A DNA stretch of 64,000 nucleotides from Thermoleophilia bacterium (GCA_027493445.1 JAOSKU010000001.1:620001-684000); one strand, 5' to 3'. Counted from the stretch's first letter, positions 37,022 to 45,824 are shown. The notes: generated by a model from the sequence alone, not told the origin. Numbers and translations: made by a program.

Positions 37022-38076
37022 CACGCCGGCACCGATTGACCCGGCGGGGGCGGCGCCTGCTGGTGGTGACCGGTTTCGCCATCTTCGTGGCCGCCATCGC
37101 CGGGATCGTGCTGACCTACACGTGGCACGGCGGCGACCGAGATCCCCAACCTCCCACCGCCCCCGGGGAGGTGCGTCGCGTGCAGATCCCCCCGCAACTT
37201 GCCGCTCAGGACGTGGCGAAGATCCTGGAGCGGGAAGGCATCATCGGTTCGACCTCTGGCTTCTTGTTGCAGGTGCGCTTGGAGGGAGCAGACGACTCGC
37301 TGCGCCCGGGTGCGTACGACTTTCGGGTGGGGCAGGAGTACGGGGAGATCATCGCTCAGCTGCAACAGGGAGGAGCGTCCAGCACCGTCAAGCTAACCAT
37401 CCCCGAAGGTCTCTCCGTTGACCAGACAGGGGAACGCCTCGACTCCGGCAAGACAATCAAGGGTTCGGATTACCTTGAACTGGCGGCCGCTCCCGCCCGC
37501 TTCCAGCTCCCGTCCGTTGGGGGCGAGCAACCGGATGTCACGGATCTCGAAGGACTTTTGTTCCCGAGTACGTATTTTCTCGGGGAAGATGATGGGGCCG
37601 CCGAGCTCATCCGTCTCCAGCTGGAGGCTTTCGCGAGCAAGACCGCCGCTCTGCCTTGGGCCAACACCAAGAACCTGGGAGTCTCGCCGTATCAGGTGGT
37701 GGTTGTGGCCTCCCTCATCGAGAAGGAAGCCCGGGTGGCAGAGGAGCGGCCTCGAGTGGCGGCCGTGATCTACAATCGGATGAAGAAGAAGATGCCCCTC
37801 GGCATCGACGCCACCGTCCGCTTCGCCCTCAAGAAATGGACGGGCGCTCTCACGAAGAGTGACCTAGAGGTCGACTCTCCGTATAACACACGTAGGTACG
37901 AAGGGCTCCCACCGGGGCCGATTGCAAGTCCCGGCCTGGCGGCCTTGAAGGCGGCACTGGAGCCGGAGAAGGTCGACTTTCTGTACTACGTGCTCATCGA
38001 CGAGGCCGGGCACCATTTCTTCACAAGCTCCTACGCCGAGTTCCTGGAGGCGAAGGAGCGGGCCCCTGGGGACTGA
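37018..38076 (+). CDS. mltG: Endolytic peptidoglycan transglycosylase MltG
   Basis: A 352-residue YceG/MltG family protein. One N-terminal membrane helix (LLVVTGFAIFVAAIAGIVLTY) anchors a periplasmic LysM-like region and the catalytic domain. The catalytic glutamate is E235 in VVVASLIEKEA. Conserved motifs LEGLLFPSTYFL, RVAAVIYNRM, YNTRRYEGLPPGPIASPGLAAL and GHHFF are all present. It cuts nascent glycan strands and sets their length. GTG 37018 overlaps the ruvX stop. Confidence 0.95.
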   Translation: MTRRHRLTRRGRRLLVVTGFAIFVAAIAGIVLTYTWHGGDRDPQPPTAPGEVRRVQIPPQLAAQDVAKILEREGIIGSTSGFLLQVRLEGADDSLRPGAYDFRVGQEYGEIIAQLQQGGASSTVKLTIPEGLSVDQTGERLDSGKTIKGSDYLELAAAPARFQLPSVGGEQPDVTDLEGLLFPSTYFLGEDDGAAELIRLQLEAFASKTAALPWANTKNLGVSPYQVVVVASLIEKEARVAEERPRVAAVIYNRMKKKMPLGIDATVRFALKKWTGALTKSDLEVDSPYNTRRYEGLPPGPIASPGLAALKAALEPEKVDFLYYVLIDEAGHHFFTSSYAEFLEAKERAPGD

Positions 38077-38096
38077 GCGGTTCCTGCGCTCCGCCG

Positions 38097-38125
38097 GTCT
38101 CCACCCAAGGGCGTATGGTGGAGAC
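38097..38125 (+). terminator. Hairpin between mltG and aroE
   Basis: GTCTCCACC (38097-38105) is perfectly complementary to GGTGGAGAC (38117-38125) across an 11-nt loop. No T-tract follows. It separates the alaS-ruvX-mltG unit from aroE-pil. Confidence 0.45.
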
Positions 38126-38181
38126 GCAGACCGACCGGTAGGTTGAATGCGCTACAGATCGCGGCAGGAGCGGAAGGAACG

Positions 38182-39039
38182 ATGGACGTACGAGAACAGC
38201 TCACCTCGTGCACCCGTTTGGTGGCCATCTTGGGACACCCGGTGCGGCACTCACGGTCCCCGGCGCTGCACAACGCCGCCTTCGCGGCCCAGGGGCTGGA
38301 TATGGTCTATCTGGCGTTCGACGTGCCCGGGGAGCAGCTCACCGCAGCCGTGGCCGGGCTCAAGGCGCTGGGTGTGGTGGGGGCCAACATCACCGTGCCG
38401 CACAAGGAGACCGTGGTTCCCTTGCTCGACACCTTGGATTCCACAGCCCAGAAAGTAGGCGCTGTCAATACCGTGGTCTATCGTGATGGCGCTCTCGTCG
38501 GGTACAACACCGACGTCTACGGCTTCCTCATGGCGCTGCAGCGCGGGTGGGGGAGGGGGCCTCGCGACGCCACCTGTCTGGTACTGGGTGCCGGAGGGGC
38601 CGCCCGAGCGGTGGTGGCCGGGCTGCTGGCCGAGAATGCGGCCCAGGTGCTCGTCTACAATCGCACCCTTGCCCGGGCCCGCGACCTATGTACGGCCGCA
38701 GCCGCGTGGGGGACCACCCCGTGCCGCGTGGTCACCGACAATGACCTGCCCGCGCTGGCCGATCGCGTGGACCTCATCGTCAACTGCACCGCGATCGGTC
38801 TGGAGGAGGGGGTCAAGGTCTCGCCCGTACCTGTCGATATCCTGAGGGGACACCACATGGTCCTGGATCTCGTTTACGGGAGGGAACCTACGACCTTGCT
38901 TCAAGCGGCCCGACAAAGAGGGTGCACCGTCATGGACGGCCTGGAGATGCTCGTTCAGCAGGCTGCCCGCGCTTTCGAGATCTGGACGGATCGCGCCGCC
39001 CCGATCGAACTCATGCGTGAAACGGTGATGAGCGTCTGA
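38182..39039 (+). CDS. aroE: Shikimate dehydrogenase
   Basis: A 285-residue NADP-dependent enzyme reducing 3-dehydroshikimate to shikimate. The substrate loop is VAILGHPVRHSRSPALHNAA, the catalytic Lys is in NITVPHKETV, and the nucleotide-binding loop is VLGAGGAARAV. ATG 38182 is chosen over TTG 38143 because GGAAGGA lies just upstream and the family starts close to the LIGxP motif. Stop overlaps the pilB ATG (TGATG). aroE next to pilB is common in actinobacteria and firmicutes. Confidence 0.95.
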   Translation: MDVREQLTSCTRLVAILGHPVRHSRSPALHNAAFAAQGLDMVYLAFDVPGEQLTAAVAGLKALGVVGANITVPHKETVVPLLDTLDSTAQKVGAVNTVVYRDGALVGYNTDVYGFLMALQRGWGRGPRDATCLVLGAGGAARAVVAGLLAENAAQVLVYNRTLARARDLCTAAAAWGTTPCRVVTDNDLPALADRVDLIVNCTAIGLEEGVKVSPVPVDILRGHHMVLDLVYGREPTTLLQAARQRGCTVMDGLEMLVQQAARAFEIWTDRAAPIELMRETVMSV

Positions 39040-40760
39040 TGCAGATGCCCAAGGAAGAGATCCCGCGGAAACGAGTGACCAAGAAGCGCACGGGGGAGAT
39101 CCTCGTGGAGATCGGGTTGCTCACACCCCACCAGCTCGAGGAGGCCCTCGAGGAGCAGAAGACCAGCCATCACCGGATCGGCGAGATCCTGGTGTCCAAA
39201 GGCTGGATCACCAATGCCGAATTGACCCAGGCGCTGGCCCACCGTCTGAACGTGACATTCCTCGACCTGGCTGAGACCAAGGTCGACGCTTCGGCGGCCG
39301 ACCTCATCAGTGAGAAAGACGCCCGCCGATACGCGGCTATCCCGGTCAAGTACGTGGACGACCACACCCTCTTGGTGGCCATGGTCGATCCGGCGAACAT
39401 CTTCGCTGTTGACGACCTGCGCATTCTGACCGGTTACGACATCGAGCCCGCCATCGCCACCGAGGAAGACATATTCAACCAGATCACCAAGATGCGCCGC
39501 CTCGACGACAAGGTGGCAGCCAATCTCGAAGAGCACGTCGACTCGGGCGAGATCAGCGCCGATGAAGTCCGCGACATCCGCGAGCAGATCGACGAAGCGC
39601 CTATCGTCAAGCTTGTGAACAGCATCCTGGCTCAGGCCGTCGACGATGGCGCCTCCGACATCCACTTCGAGCCCCAGGCCAAGGAACTCGTCGTCCGCTT
39701 CCGCAACGACGGCGTGCTGCATGAGATCATGTCGGTCCCCCGGCGGATGCAGTCGGGCGTCCTCTCCCGGCTCAAGATCATGGCCGACCTCGACATCGCC
39801 GAGCGCCGGATCCCGCAAGACGGCCGCATCGGTCTCATGGTGGGGGGAAAGCCCATCGATATGCGGGTCGCGTCGCTGCCCACCGTCTACGGCGAGAAGA
39901 TTGTCATACGTCTGCTCGACCGCTCGAACGTCATGCTCAAGCTCGAGGACCTCGGCTTCTCGGCTAAGGCCCTGCTGCGCTACAGCAAGTCCTTCAACAA
40001 GCCTTACGGCGCCATCCTGGTGACGGGACCCACGGGTTCGGGCAAGTCGACCACGCTCTACGCCACGTTGAACATCCTGAACAGCCCTGAGAAGAACATC
40101 ATCACGGTGGAGGACCCGGTGGAGTACCGGCTGGCCGGAATCAACCAGGTGCAGACCAACTCCAAGGCCGGACTCACCTTCGCCACCGGCCTCAAGTCCA
40201 TCCTGCGCTGTGACCCTGACATCGTCATGATAGGTGAGATCCGCGACAGAGACACGGCTCAGATCGCCATCGAGTCCGCCCTCACCGGCCACCTCGTGCT
40301 TTCGACTCTGCATACCAACGACGCGCCTGGTGCCCTCTCCCGACTCACCGAGATGGGCATCGAACCTTTCCTCACGGCCTCGGCTGTCGACTGCGTGCTC
40401 GCTCAGCGGCTTGCCCGGAAGCTGTGTGAGGCCTGCAAGGAGCCCTACAAGCCCACCCAAGAGATGCTCAAGCGCAACGACTTCCCCATGGAGGCGGTGG
40501 AGGACTGGGAGAACGTGACCCTTCACAAACCGAAGGGCTGCCCGCGTTGCAACGGCACCGGCTACAAGGGACGGCTTGGCATCTACGAGGTCATGCTCGT
40601 CACCGAGGCCATCGAACGGCTCACGGTGGAACGCAAGAGCGCGGATGAGCTTGGCCGGGTGGCTCAGGCCGAGGGCATGAAGTGCCTTCGCGAGGACGGC
40701 ATCGACAAGGTCCTCGAAGGACGCACCAGCATCGAGGAGATCGCTCGGGTGATCGTATGA
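39039..40760 (+). CDS. pilB: Type IV pilus assembly ATPase PilB (GspE family)
   Basis: A 573-residue hexameric extension ATPase. The N-terminal GspE/MshEN domain (RTGEILVEIGLLTPHQLEEAL; RIGEILVSKGWITNAELTQAL) is followed by the ATPase core: Walker A GPTGSGKST, Asp box IITVEDPVEYR, Walker B and His box (DPDIVMIGEIRDRDTAQIAIE; LSTLHTNDA). The tetracysteine zinc region is LCEACKEP and CPRCNGTGYKGRLGIYEV. MshEN domains in related ATPases bind c-di-GMP, but whether the required residues are present here was not tested. It precedes pilT and pilC. Confidence 0.95.
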   Translation: MQMPKEEIPRKRVTKKRTGEILVEIGLLTPHQLEEALEEQKTSHHRIGEILVSKGWITNAELTQALAHRLNVTFLDLAETKVDASAADLISEKDARRYAAIPVKYVDDHTLLVAMVDPANIFAVDDLRILTGYDIEPAIATEEDIFNQITKMRRLDDKVAANLEEHVDSGEISADEVRDIREQIDEAPIVKLVNSILAQAVDDGASDIHFEPQAKELVVRFRNDGVLHEIMSVPRRMQSGVLSRLKIMADLDIAERRIPQDGRIGLMVGGKPIDMRVASLPTVYGEKIVIRLLDRSNVMLKLEDLGFSAKALLRYSKSFNKPYGAILVTGPTGSGKSTTLYATLNILNSPEKNIITVEDPVEYRLAGINQVQTNSKAGLTFATGLKSILRCDPDIVMIGEIRDRDTAQIAIESALTGHLVLSTLHTNDAPGALSRLTEMGIEPFLTASAVDCVLAQRLARKLCEACKEPYKPTQEMLKRNDFPMEAVEDWENVTLHKPKGCPRCNGTGYKGRLGIYEVMLVTEAIERLTVERKSADELGRVAQAEGMKCLREDGIDKVLEGRTSIEEIARVIV

Positions 40761-40826
40761 GTGTGACCGGCGGGAGCGGAAAGACGTGCGCGCCGCCTGT
40801 GCGGTGGACATGGCAGGGAGGTTGAC

Positions 40827-41891
40827 GTGGAGCTGGTAGACATCCTGGTCGAGGTTCTCGATACACATGCCTCGGACCTGCACCTGGCGGTCGGAGTGCC
40901 ACCGGCCATTCGGGTGAACGGCAAGCTGACCCACCTGGATTACCCGCGCCTGATGCCCAATGACGTACGGGACCTGATCTACAGCATCCTGACCCAGGAT
41001 CAGAGACAGAAGCTCGAGACCGATTGGGAGATCGATTTCTCCTACTCGGTGCCGGGGCGGGCACGCTTTCGGGTCAACACGTTCTTCCAGCGCAACAGCC
41101 TGGGCGCCGCCTTTCGGCTCATCCCGGTGGATATCCTGAACATCGACGAGCTTGGCCTGCCCAAGGTGATGCACTCCTTTGCCCAGAGACCACGCGGATT
41201 CATCCTCATCACCGGCCCGACGGGATCGGGCAAGTCGACCACGCTGGCCGCCATCATCGATGAGATCAATGAGACTCGTGAAGAGCACATCATGACCATC
41301 GAGGACCCCATCGAGTTCCTGCACCGCCACAAGAAGTGCATCGTCAACCAGCGAGAGGTGGGGGCCGACACCAAGTCGTTCAACCGAGCCCTGAAATCCG
41401 TGCTGCGCCAGGACCCAGACGTGATCCTGGTGGGCGAGATGCGCGACCTGGAGACGATCCAGACGGCTCTGACGGCCGCGGAAACGGGACACCTGGTCTT
41501 TGCCACTCTCCATACCCAAGACTGCCCCCAGACCATCGACCGGATGATCGATGTCTTCCCGCCGCACCAGCAGGAGCAGATCCGGGTGCAGATCGCATCG
41601 GCCATCCAGGGCATCGTGACCCAGCAACTGCTGCCGCGTCGCGACGGGCGGGGGCGATGCGTGGCCACCGAGATCCTCATCCCCACGCCTGCCGTGCGCA
41701 ACCTCATCCGCGAGGGCAAGACGCATCAGATCTACACCGTCATGCAGACAGGCACGAAGCACGGCATGCAGACCATGGACACCTCCCTGGCCGACCTCGT
41801 GCGCCGCAACATGATTACCAAGGAGCTCGCGGAACGGCGCTCCTCCAACCCGGAGGACCTGAACCGCCTGCTCATCAGCGGGGCCGCGTGA
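40827..41891 (+). CDS. pilT: Type IV pilus retraction ATPase PilT
   Basis: A 354-residue retraction ATPase. Motifs: HASDLHLAVGVPPAIRVNG at the N-terminus, Walker A GPTGSGKSTT, Asp box IMTIEDPIEFLH, Walker B VILVGEMRDLETI, His box FATLHTQD, and the retraction-associated C-terminal block AIQGIVTQQLLPRRDGRGR with AxxxLP-like EIL IPTPAVRNLIREGK. Start GTG 40827 has GGGAGGTT 4-10 nt upstream. Presence of PilT implies dynamic pili able to power twitching or DNA uptake. Confidence 0.95.
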   Translation: MELVDILVEVLDTHASDLHLAVGVPPAIRVNGKLTHLDYPRLMPNDVRDLIYSILTQDQRQKLETDWEIDFSYSVPGRARFRVNTFFQRNSLGAAFRLIPVDILNIDELGLPKVMHSFAQRPRGFILITGPTGSGKSTTLAAIIDEINETREEHIMTIEDPIEFLHRHKKCIVNQREVGADTKSFNRALKSVLRQDPDVILVGEMRDLETIQTALTAAETGHLVFATLHTQDCPQTIDRMIDVFPPHQQEQIRVQIASAIQGIVTQQLLPRRDGRGRCVATEILIPTPAVRNLIREGKTHQIYTVMQTGTKHGMQTMDTSLADLVRRNMITKELAERRSSNPEDLNRLLISGAA

Positions 41892-41929
41892 TCTCGGCTG
41901 ACGCGGTCCAGACTTGAAAGGAAGTCAAA

Positions 41930-43144
41930 GTGGCCACCTATACGTACACCGCGAGACTTGAGCGAGGGGCCCCCGTTACCGGCACCGTGGCGGGTGACTC
42001 GAAGGCGGCCGCGGCGGCTGAGTTGCGGCGCAAGGGACTCACCGTCCTGGCCCTTGACGAGAAGAAGGGGCTGGGAGATCTCAACGAACTGCTCGAAGGA
42101 CTCACCAAGGTCAAGCTTCACGACAAGGTGGTGTTCTCCCGGCAGTTCGCCACCATGATCAACGCCGGCCTGGCTCTTCTACGCGCCCTCTTCATCCTGG
42201 AGGAGCAGACCCAGAACCCCCGGTTCCGCAAGATCATCACGGCGGTCCGTCAGGACGTCGAGGCCGGCATGCCGCTCTCCGACGCCATCGAGAAGCACCC
42301 GGCCGCGTTCGACAGGCTCTACGTGTCAATGGTGCGCGCCGGGGAGATAGGCGGTGTGCTCGATCAGACCCTGGAGCGACTGGCCACCCAACTCGAGAAG
42401 GACGACAGCCTGCGGCGCTCCGTCAAGTCGGCCATGACCTACCCGATCCTGATCGGGGTCTTCGCCCTGCTCGTGCTCTTCGGACTCATCGTCTTCGTGA
42501 TCCCGATCTTCGCCGGCATGTACAACGACCTGGGTGGGCAGCTTCCCTTGCTCACCAGGATCATGGTGGGAGCGAGCGACTTCATGCGCTCCTTCTGGTT
42601 CATCGTGGTCCCGGCCTTCTTCCTCTTCATATACGGCCTGCGGCGGCTCAGGCGTACTCCACAGGGTACGGCGGCCTGGGACCGAGCCAAGCTGCGCCTC
42701 CCCATGAAGCTCGGTCCGATCATCCAGAAGATCGCGGTGGCCCGTTTCAGCCGCACCCTGGCTACGCTGGTCAGCTCGGGAGTACCCATTCTGCAGGCCA
42801 TCGAGATCACCGGAAAGACGTCGGGGAACACGGTCATCGAGAACGCCATGAACGAGGTGCGGGAGCAGATCAAAGGAGGCGAGTCCATCGCCCGGCCGCT
42901 GGAGAAGGTTCCGGTTTTCCCTCCCATGGTGACCCAGATGATCGCCATCGGGGAAGAAACAGGTGCCCTCGACACCATGCTCCACAAGGTGGCGGACTTC
43001 TACGAAGATGAGGTCGATGCGGCCATCAAGTCGCTCACCTCGATCCTGGAACCGATCATGATGATCTTCATCGGCGGTATCGTCGGCCTCGTGGTGGTCT
43101 CCATGTACCTTCCGATCTTCAACCTGTTCCAGCTGGTGCAGTAG
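41930..43144 (+). CDS. pilC: Type IV pilus inner-membrane platform protein PilC
   Basis: A 404-residue GspF/PilC protein with two T2SF domains (VVFSRQFATMINAGLALLRA and VARFSRTLATLVSSGVPILQA) and three membrane segments (ILIGVFALLVLFGLIVFVIP; SFWFIVVPAFFLFIYG; PIMMIFIGGIVGLVVVSMYLPIF), each domain followed by a VRAGEIGGVLD- or IGEETGALDTM-type motif. GTG 41930 follows AAAGGAAG. The stop is 6 nt before the sigma-factor gene, so these are probably cotranscribed. No pilin, prepilin peptidase or PilMNOQ genes are in the window. Confidence 0.95.
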   Translation: MATYTYTARLERGAPVTGTVAGDSKAAAAAELRRKGLTVLALDEKKGLGDLNELLEGLTKVKLHDKVVFSRQFATMINAGLALLRALFILEEQTQNPRFRKIITAVRQDVEAGMPLSDAIEKHPAAFDRLYVSMVRAGEIGGVLDQTLERLATQLEKDDSLRRSVKSAMTYPILIGVFALLVLFGLIVFVIPIFAGMYNDLGGQLPLLTRIMVGASDFMRSFWFIVVPAFFLFIYGLRRLRRTPQGTAAWDRAKLRLPMKLGPIIQKIAVARFSRTLATLVSSGVPILQAIEITGKTSGNTVIENAMNEVREQIKGGESIARPLEKVPVFPPMVTQMIAIGEETGALDTMLHKVADFYEDEVDAAIKSLTSILEPIMMIFIGGIVGLVVVSMYLPIFNLFQLVQ

Positions 43145-43150
43145 CGCATC

Positions 43151-43975
43151 ATGGACGCGGGCGACGGGGCGCACCCCGAGACCGGTCCGCGACCGGCGAG
43201 CCGGCCGGACGCGGCCGAGACCGAAAGGGCAGTCGAGGAGGACAACGAAAGCCTCGTTGCCCGCTACCAGCAGGGCCTCTGCGTGGAGTGCCTGGATGCG
43301 CTCATGCAACGCAATGAGGGTCTCCTGCACCACATTCTCAAGCGATTCTCTTACGCACAGGAGCCGTACGAGGATCTGTTCCAGGTCGCCCGTCTGGGCG
43401 TGATCAAGGCGGCGCAACGCTTCGATCCTGCGAAGGGCAACGCCTTTACCACGTACGCCGTGGCGGTGGCCGACGGCGAGGTGCGCCACTACTTGCGTGA
43501 CTCCCTACTTGTGCGGCAGCCTCGATGGGCCCGGGCCCTCTACAAGAAGATACGGGACACACAAAGTGACTTCTATCACAAGCACCACCGATCGCCGACC
43601 GTCTCTGAGCTCGCCAACCTGGTGAATGTGCAAGAGGAAGGGATCCTGGAGATCATTCGCGCCACCGGGGCGACCGCCCTTCATTCCCTGGACGAGCCCT
43701 TCGACGAGCAGCCGTCAACTCAGCCCGACCGGGCGCTCATGCGCTCGCTGCGTCAAGAGACGTTCTCGCTGCCGATCGAGGATCGTGTGCTGCTCTATGA
43801 AGCGGTCTCGGCTCTTTCCGAGATGCACCGGAAGATCATCTACTTACTGTTCTTTCGTGACTTCACCCAGCAGGAAGTGGCCAACGAGATGGGTCTGACC
43901 CAGAGAACTGTGTCCCGTGAGCAGAGCAAGGCGCTTGACCGCCTCAAGGCGGTCCTGAGCAAGAAGATCCTCTAG
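43151..43975 (+). CDS. Group 3 sigma factor linked to pilBTC
   Basis: A 274-residue sigma factor with regions 2 (LLHHILKRFSYAQEPYEDLF; RLGVIKAAQRFDPAKGNAF), 3 (PTVSELANLVNVQEEGILEI) and 4 (MHRKIIYLLFFRDFTQQEVA; GLTQRTVSREQSKALDRLK). The region 2-3 junction reads GEVRHYLRDSLLVRQPRW, nearer SigB/SigF than the RxRGAxIDELR pattern of WhiG/FliA. Its gene starts 6 nt after pilC, so it is probably made with the pilus motors. An RsiG-like gene lies 2.6 kb away. Its partner anti-sigma factor and its regulon are unknown. Confidence 0.88.
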   Translation: MDAGDGAHPETGPRPASRPDAAETERAVEEDNESLVARYQQGLCVECLDALMQRNEGLLHHILKRFSYAQEPYEDLFQVARLGVIKAAQRFDPAKGNAFTTYAVAVADGEVRHYLRDSLLVRQPRWARALYKKIRDTQSDFYHKHHRSPTVSELANLVNVQEEGILEIIRATGATALHSLDEPFDEQPSTQPDRALMRSLRQETFSLPIEDRVLLYEAVSALSEMHRKIIYLLFFRDFTQQEVANEMGLTQRTVSREQSKALDRLKAVLSKKIL

Positions 43976-43993
43976 CGTGCCGTCACCTCCCGC

Positions 43994-44047
43994 CGGTCTT
44001 CGCTGCAACGCACGATAATATGCATTATGTCAAGTGCGAGAAGACCG
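43994..44047 (+). other. Compound hairpin downstream of the sigma gene
   Basis: CGGTCTTC (43994-44001) pairs with GAAGACCG (44040-44047), CGCAC (44009-44013) with GTGCG (44034-44038), and within the loop ATAAT (44015-44019) with ATTAT (44024-44028). The AT-rich loop in GC-rich DNA is striking. It may be a terminator or a cruciform/protein site. Confidence 0.4.
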
Positions 44048-44076
44048 CGGCCGCCGGAGGCTTCCTGGGTTCGCTC

Positions 44077-44105
44077 TTGGCAGACAGCCCTCCGCCCTGT
44101 ACAGT
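44077..44105 (+). promoter_or_regulatory. Promoter of a probable small RNA
   Basis: TTGGCA (44077-44082) and TACAGT (44100-44105) are separated by 17 nt. Predicted start near 44112, about 8 nt before an unusually long Shine-Dalgarno-like sequence. Confidence 0.5.
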
Positions 44106-44111
44106 AACCAC

Positions 44112-44290
44112 AAGCGTCGAAAGGAGGTGGTCCAGATAGACAGTTCGCCTTGTGGGCGTAGCGACACCAGGACCGGGGGTGGCATCCGCCTATAGTCGCT
44201 GGCTACCCGACGGACGCCGCTGGCGGCGCTCCCGGGGGTCGCATACGCCTGATATGTACGCGAAGGCCGCCCCCAGGGCGGCCTTCGCCG
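44112..44290 (+). ncRNA. Candidate small structured RNA with extended anti-SD complementarity
   Basis: No convincing gene lies in 43976-44469. From the promoter at 44077-44105 a transcript would contain AAAGGAGGTGGTCC (44120-44133), complementary over 14 nt (one G-U) to the 3' end of 16S rRNA, without an ATG at normal distance. It would continue with a GTAGCGAC...GTCGCTGGCTAC pairing and end at a 13-bp hairpin GCGAAGGCCGCCC/GGGCGGCCTTCGC (44260-44288). A frame of about 20 codons following the SD (from ATA at 44136 or GTG at 44127) ends at a TAG. Function unknown; a GTG-started frame at 44152 runs on through the hairpin and is judged not real. Confidence 0.4.
44260..44288 (+). terminator. Strong hairpin at the end of the candidate RNA
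   Basis: A 13-bp stem with a 3-nt loop (CCA) at 44273-44275. It is GC-rich and lacks a T-tract. Being symmetrical, it could also act on transcripts from the minus-strand apt gene that run into this region. Confidence 0.45.
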
Positions 44291-44450
44291 TTCTACGCCC
44301 CAGAGACACTTCGCCACCAGGGTGCACTGGGTGCGGGCGAGGCACGGACGCAGGGAGCGCGCGTAGCAGAGCTACGGACGTGATCGAGGACACCGCATCG
44401 CACCGCCCAGGGCGGCCGCGGCGGCCAAGGCTTCCTTTTGAAACGAGCTC
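44289..44450 (-). repeat. Dispersed palindromic repeat, full-length copy 5 with decayed left end
   Basis: The right end is a perfect GAAACGAGCTC (44440-44450). The core GATCGAGGACACCGCATCGC and ACCGCCCAGGGCGGCCGCGG match the other copies. The central hairpin CGTAGC-AGA-GCTACG (44362-44376) differs from that of copy 6 (CGTAGCC-GGA-GGCTACG) by compensatory pairs. Aligned length is about 162 bp. The left terminal repeat is degraded. Confidence 0.72.
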
Positions 44451-44469
44451 CTATCGGCCCGCGGCGGCC

Positions 44470-44982
44470 TCAATATTTAATCAGGCTGCCAACGTCGTAG
44501 CCCCCGAGCCTGCTGCGGCCCTTCAAGAACTCCAACTCGATGACGAAGATCAGGCCCACCACTACGCCGCCCGCCGCCTCGACCAGCTTGACCTTGGCGT
44601 CGGCCGTGCCGCCCGTGGCCAGCAGGTCGTCATGAATGATCACTCGCTGGCCCGGCTTGATCGCATCGACGTGCATCTCCAGCGAGTCGACTCCGTACTC
44701 GAGCTGGTACTCGGCCCGAGCCGTCTGCCAGGGAAGCTTGCCCGGCTTGCGGGCGGCCACGAACCCTGCGCCCAGTGCGTAGGCCAGGGCCGCCCCCAGA
44801 ATAAAGCCCCGGGCCTCCGCGCCCAGAACCACGTTAGGCTTGCGCGGGGAGCCAAACTCCACCAGTTGATCGACCGTGTAGCGCAGGGCCAGCGGGTCCT
44901 GAAGAAGCGGCATGATGTCTTTGAAGACGATGCCCTCCTTGGGGAAATCGGGCACATCCCTGACGAACGTTCGCAGATCCAT
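44470..44982 (-). CDS. apt: Adenine phosphoribosyltransferase
   Basis: A 170-residue purine salvage enzyme making AMP from adenine and PRPP. The PRPP-binding motif VIIHDDLLATGGT is at residues 114-126, and the base-binding segments include FPKEGIVFKDIMPLL and VVLGAEARGFILGAALAYAL. Length and motifs match the standard bacterial Apt. It is the last gene of the minus-strand run that begins at the rsiG-like promoter. In many Gram-positives apt lies near rel and recJ; here it is separated. Confidence 0.96.
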   Translation of the reverse strand: MDLRTFVRDVPDFPKEGIVFKDIMPLLQDPLALRYTVDQLVEFGSPRKPNVVLGAEARGFILGAALAYALGAGFVAARKPGKLPWQTARAEYQLEYGVDSLEMHVDAIKPGQRVIIHDDLLATGGTADAKVKLVEAAGGVVVGLIFVIELEFLKGRSRLGGYDVGSLIKY

Positions 44983-45052
44983 TTCTCACCTGATGCTGTC
45001 GTCGTTTCCGTGATGAGGGGCCGCTGCATGGCCCCCCGGGCGATGCCGGCCG

Positions 45053-45817
45053 CTAGCCCACAAGCCGGCGCAACTCTTTGTACAGCAAGAGATCGAGCAG
45101 GCGGGCCAGCAAGGAGCCCAGCGCCTGCAACGTCTTCTCGGCCTCGGCCCGTCTCTCCTCGTGAGACGAGCGCAGCGTCGGCGCCACGATTTGCTGGACC
45201 ATGGCTGCTTCGCGCTCGGCCGAGGATCGCAACAGTCGCAGATTGCGGGGCTCGACGCCGTAGCGAGCCAGTAGATCGCAGATGCGGGTGATCTCCACGT
45301 CGGTCTCGCTGAGGGTGGGCCCCACCTCGGTGGCCGAGCCCTTCTCGACGAGACCGAACTCAGCGAGCCGCCGCAGGAAGTCACCGCCAACGCCGGTCAG
45401 ATCCTGAACCTCGTCCCAGGCGTACAGAGCTTCCTCGCGGTGAAGGATGTCGGGCGCGTCGAGGGGCGAGGCGGTCACCAGAGCCCGGCCCACCGTCGAG
45501 GCGGTGCCCTGGCTCATCCTCTCGCGGATCACTTCCAAGGGCAGGAACTCGTCTCGCTGCAGGTGCAGGATGGTCCTGAGTCGCTGGACCTCACTCCTGG
45601 AGTACTTGCGGTAGCCTCCGGGAGTACGTTGGGGGGCTATGAGATCCCGGTCTTCCAAGTAGCGCACCTTGCTGATGCTGAGATCCTCGAACTCCGGCCG
45701 TAACAAGTCCACCACCTGACCGATGGTGAGCAGGCCGTCGGAGCCGGTCCTCTCCCCCGCCTCAACGCCCCGCGCAGCGGAGGCCCCACTTCCGGCCGGC
45801 CGCAGCGGATCGGTCAT
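45053..45817 (-). CDS. ftsR: MerR-family regulator, FtsR-like
   Basis: A 254-residue MerR-family protein. Residues 29-98 form the HTH and wing (LLTIGQVVDLLRPEFEDLSI; SKVRYLEDRDLIAPQRTPGG; YRKYSRSEVQRLRTILHL). The C-terminal 150 residues include a second winged-helix-like part (DEVQDLTGVGGDFLRRLAEF). This double architecture and the position just after a garA-like gene match mycobacterial Rv1828 and corynebacterial FtsR, an activator of ftsZ. No cysteine metal site is seen. An inverted repeat at the promoter of the upstream gene cluster is a plausible target. Confidence 0.8.
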   Translation of the reverse strand: MTDPLRPAGSGASAARGVEAGERTGSDGLLTIGQVVDLLRPEFEDLSISKVRYLEDRDLIAPQRTPGGYRKYSRSEVQRLRTILHLQRDEFLPLEVIRERMSQGTASTVGRALVTASPLDAPDILHREEALYAWDEVQDLTGVGGDFLRRLAEFGLVEKGSATEVGPTLSETDVEITRICDLLARYGVEPRNLRLLRSSAEREAAMVQQIVAPTLRSSHEERRAEAEKTLQALGSLLARLLDLLLYKELRRLVG

Positions 45818-45824
45818 GACCGCA

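Noticed and set aside
38955-41762. A 935-codon open frame antisense to pilB-pilT.
   Set aside because: The protein is rich in H, R, L and D runs typical of shadow frames in GC-rich DNA, while the plus strand encodes full PilB and PilT motifs.
44152-45291. A 379-codon plus-strand frame across apt and ftsR.
   Set aside because: It runs through a perfect hairpin and a repeat copy, then antisense to two genes with clear families; no domain is recognisable.
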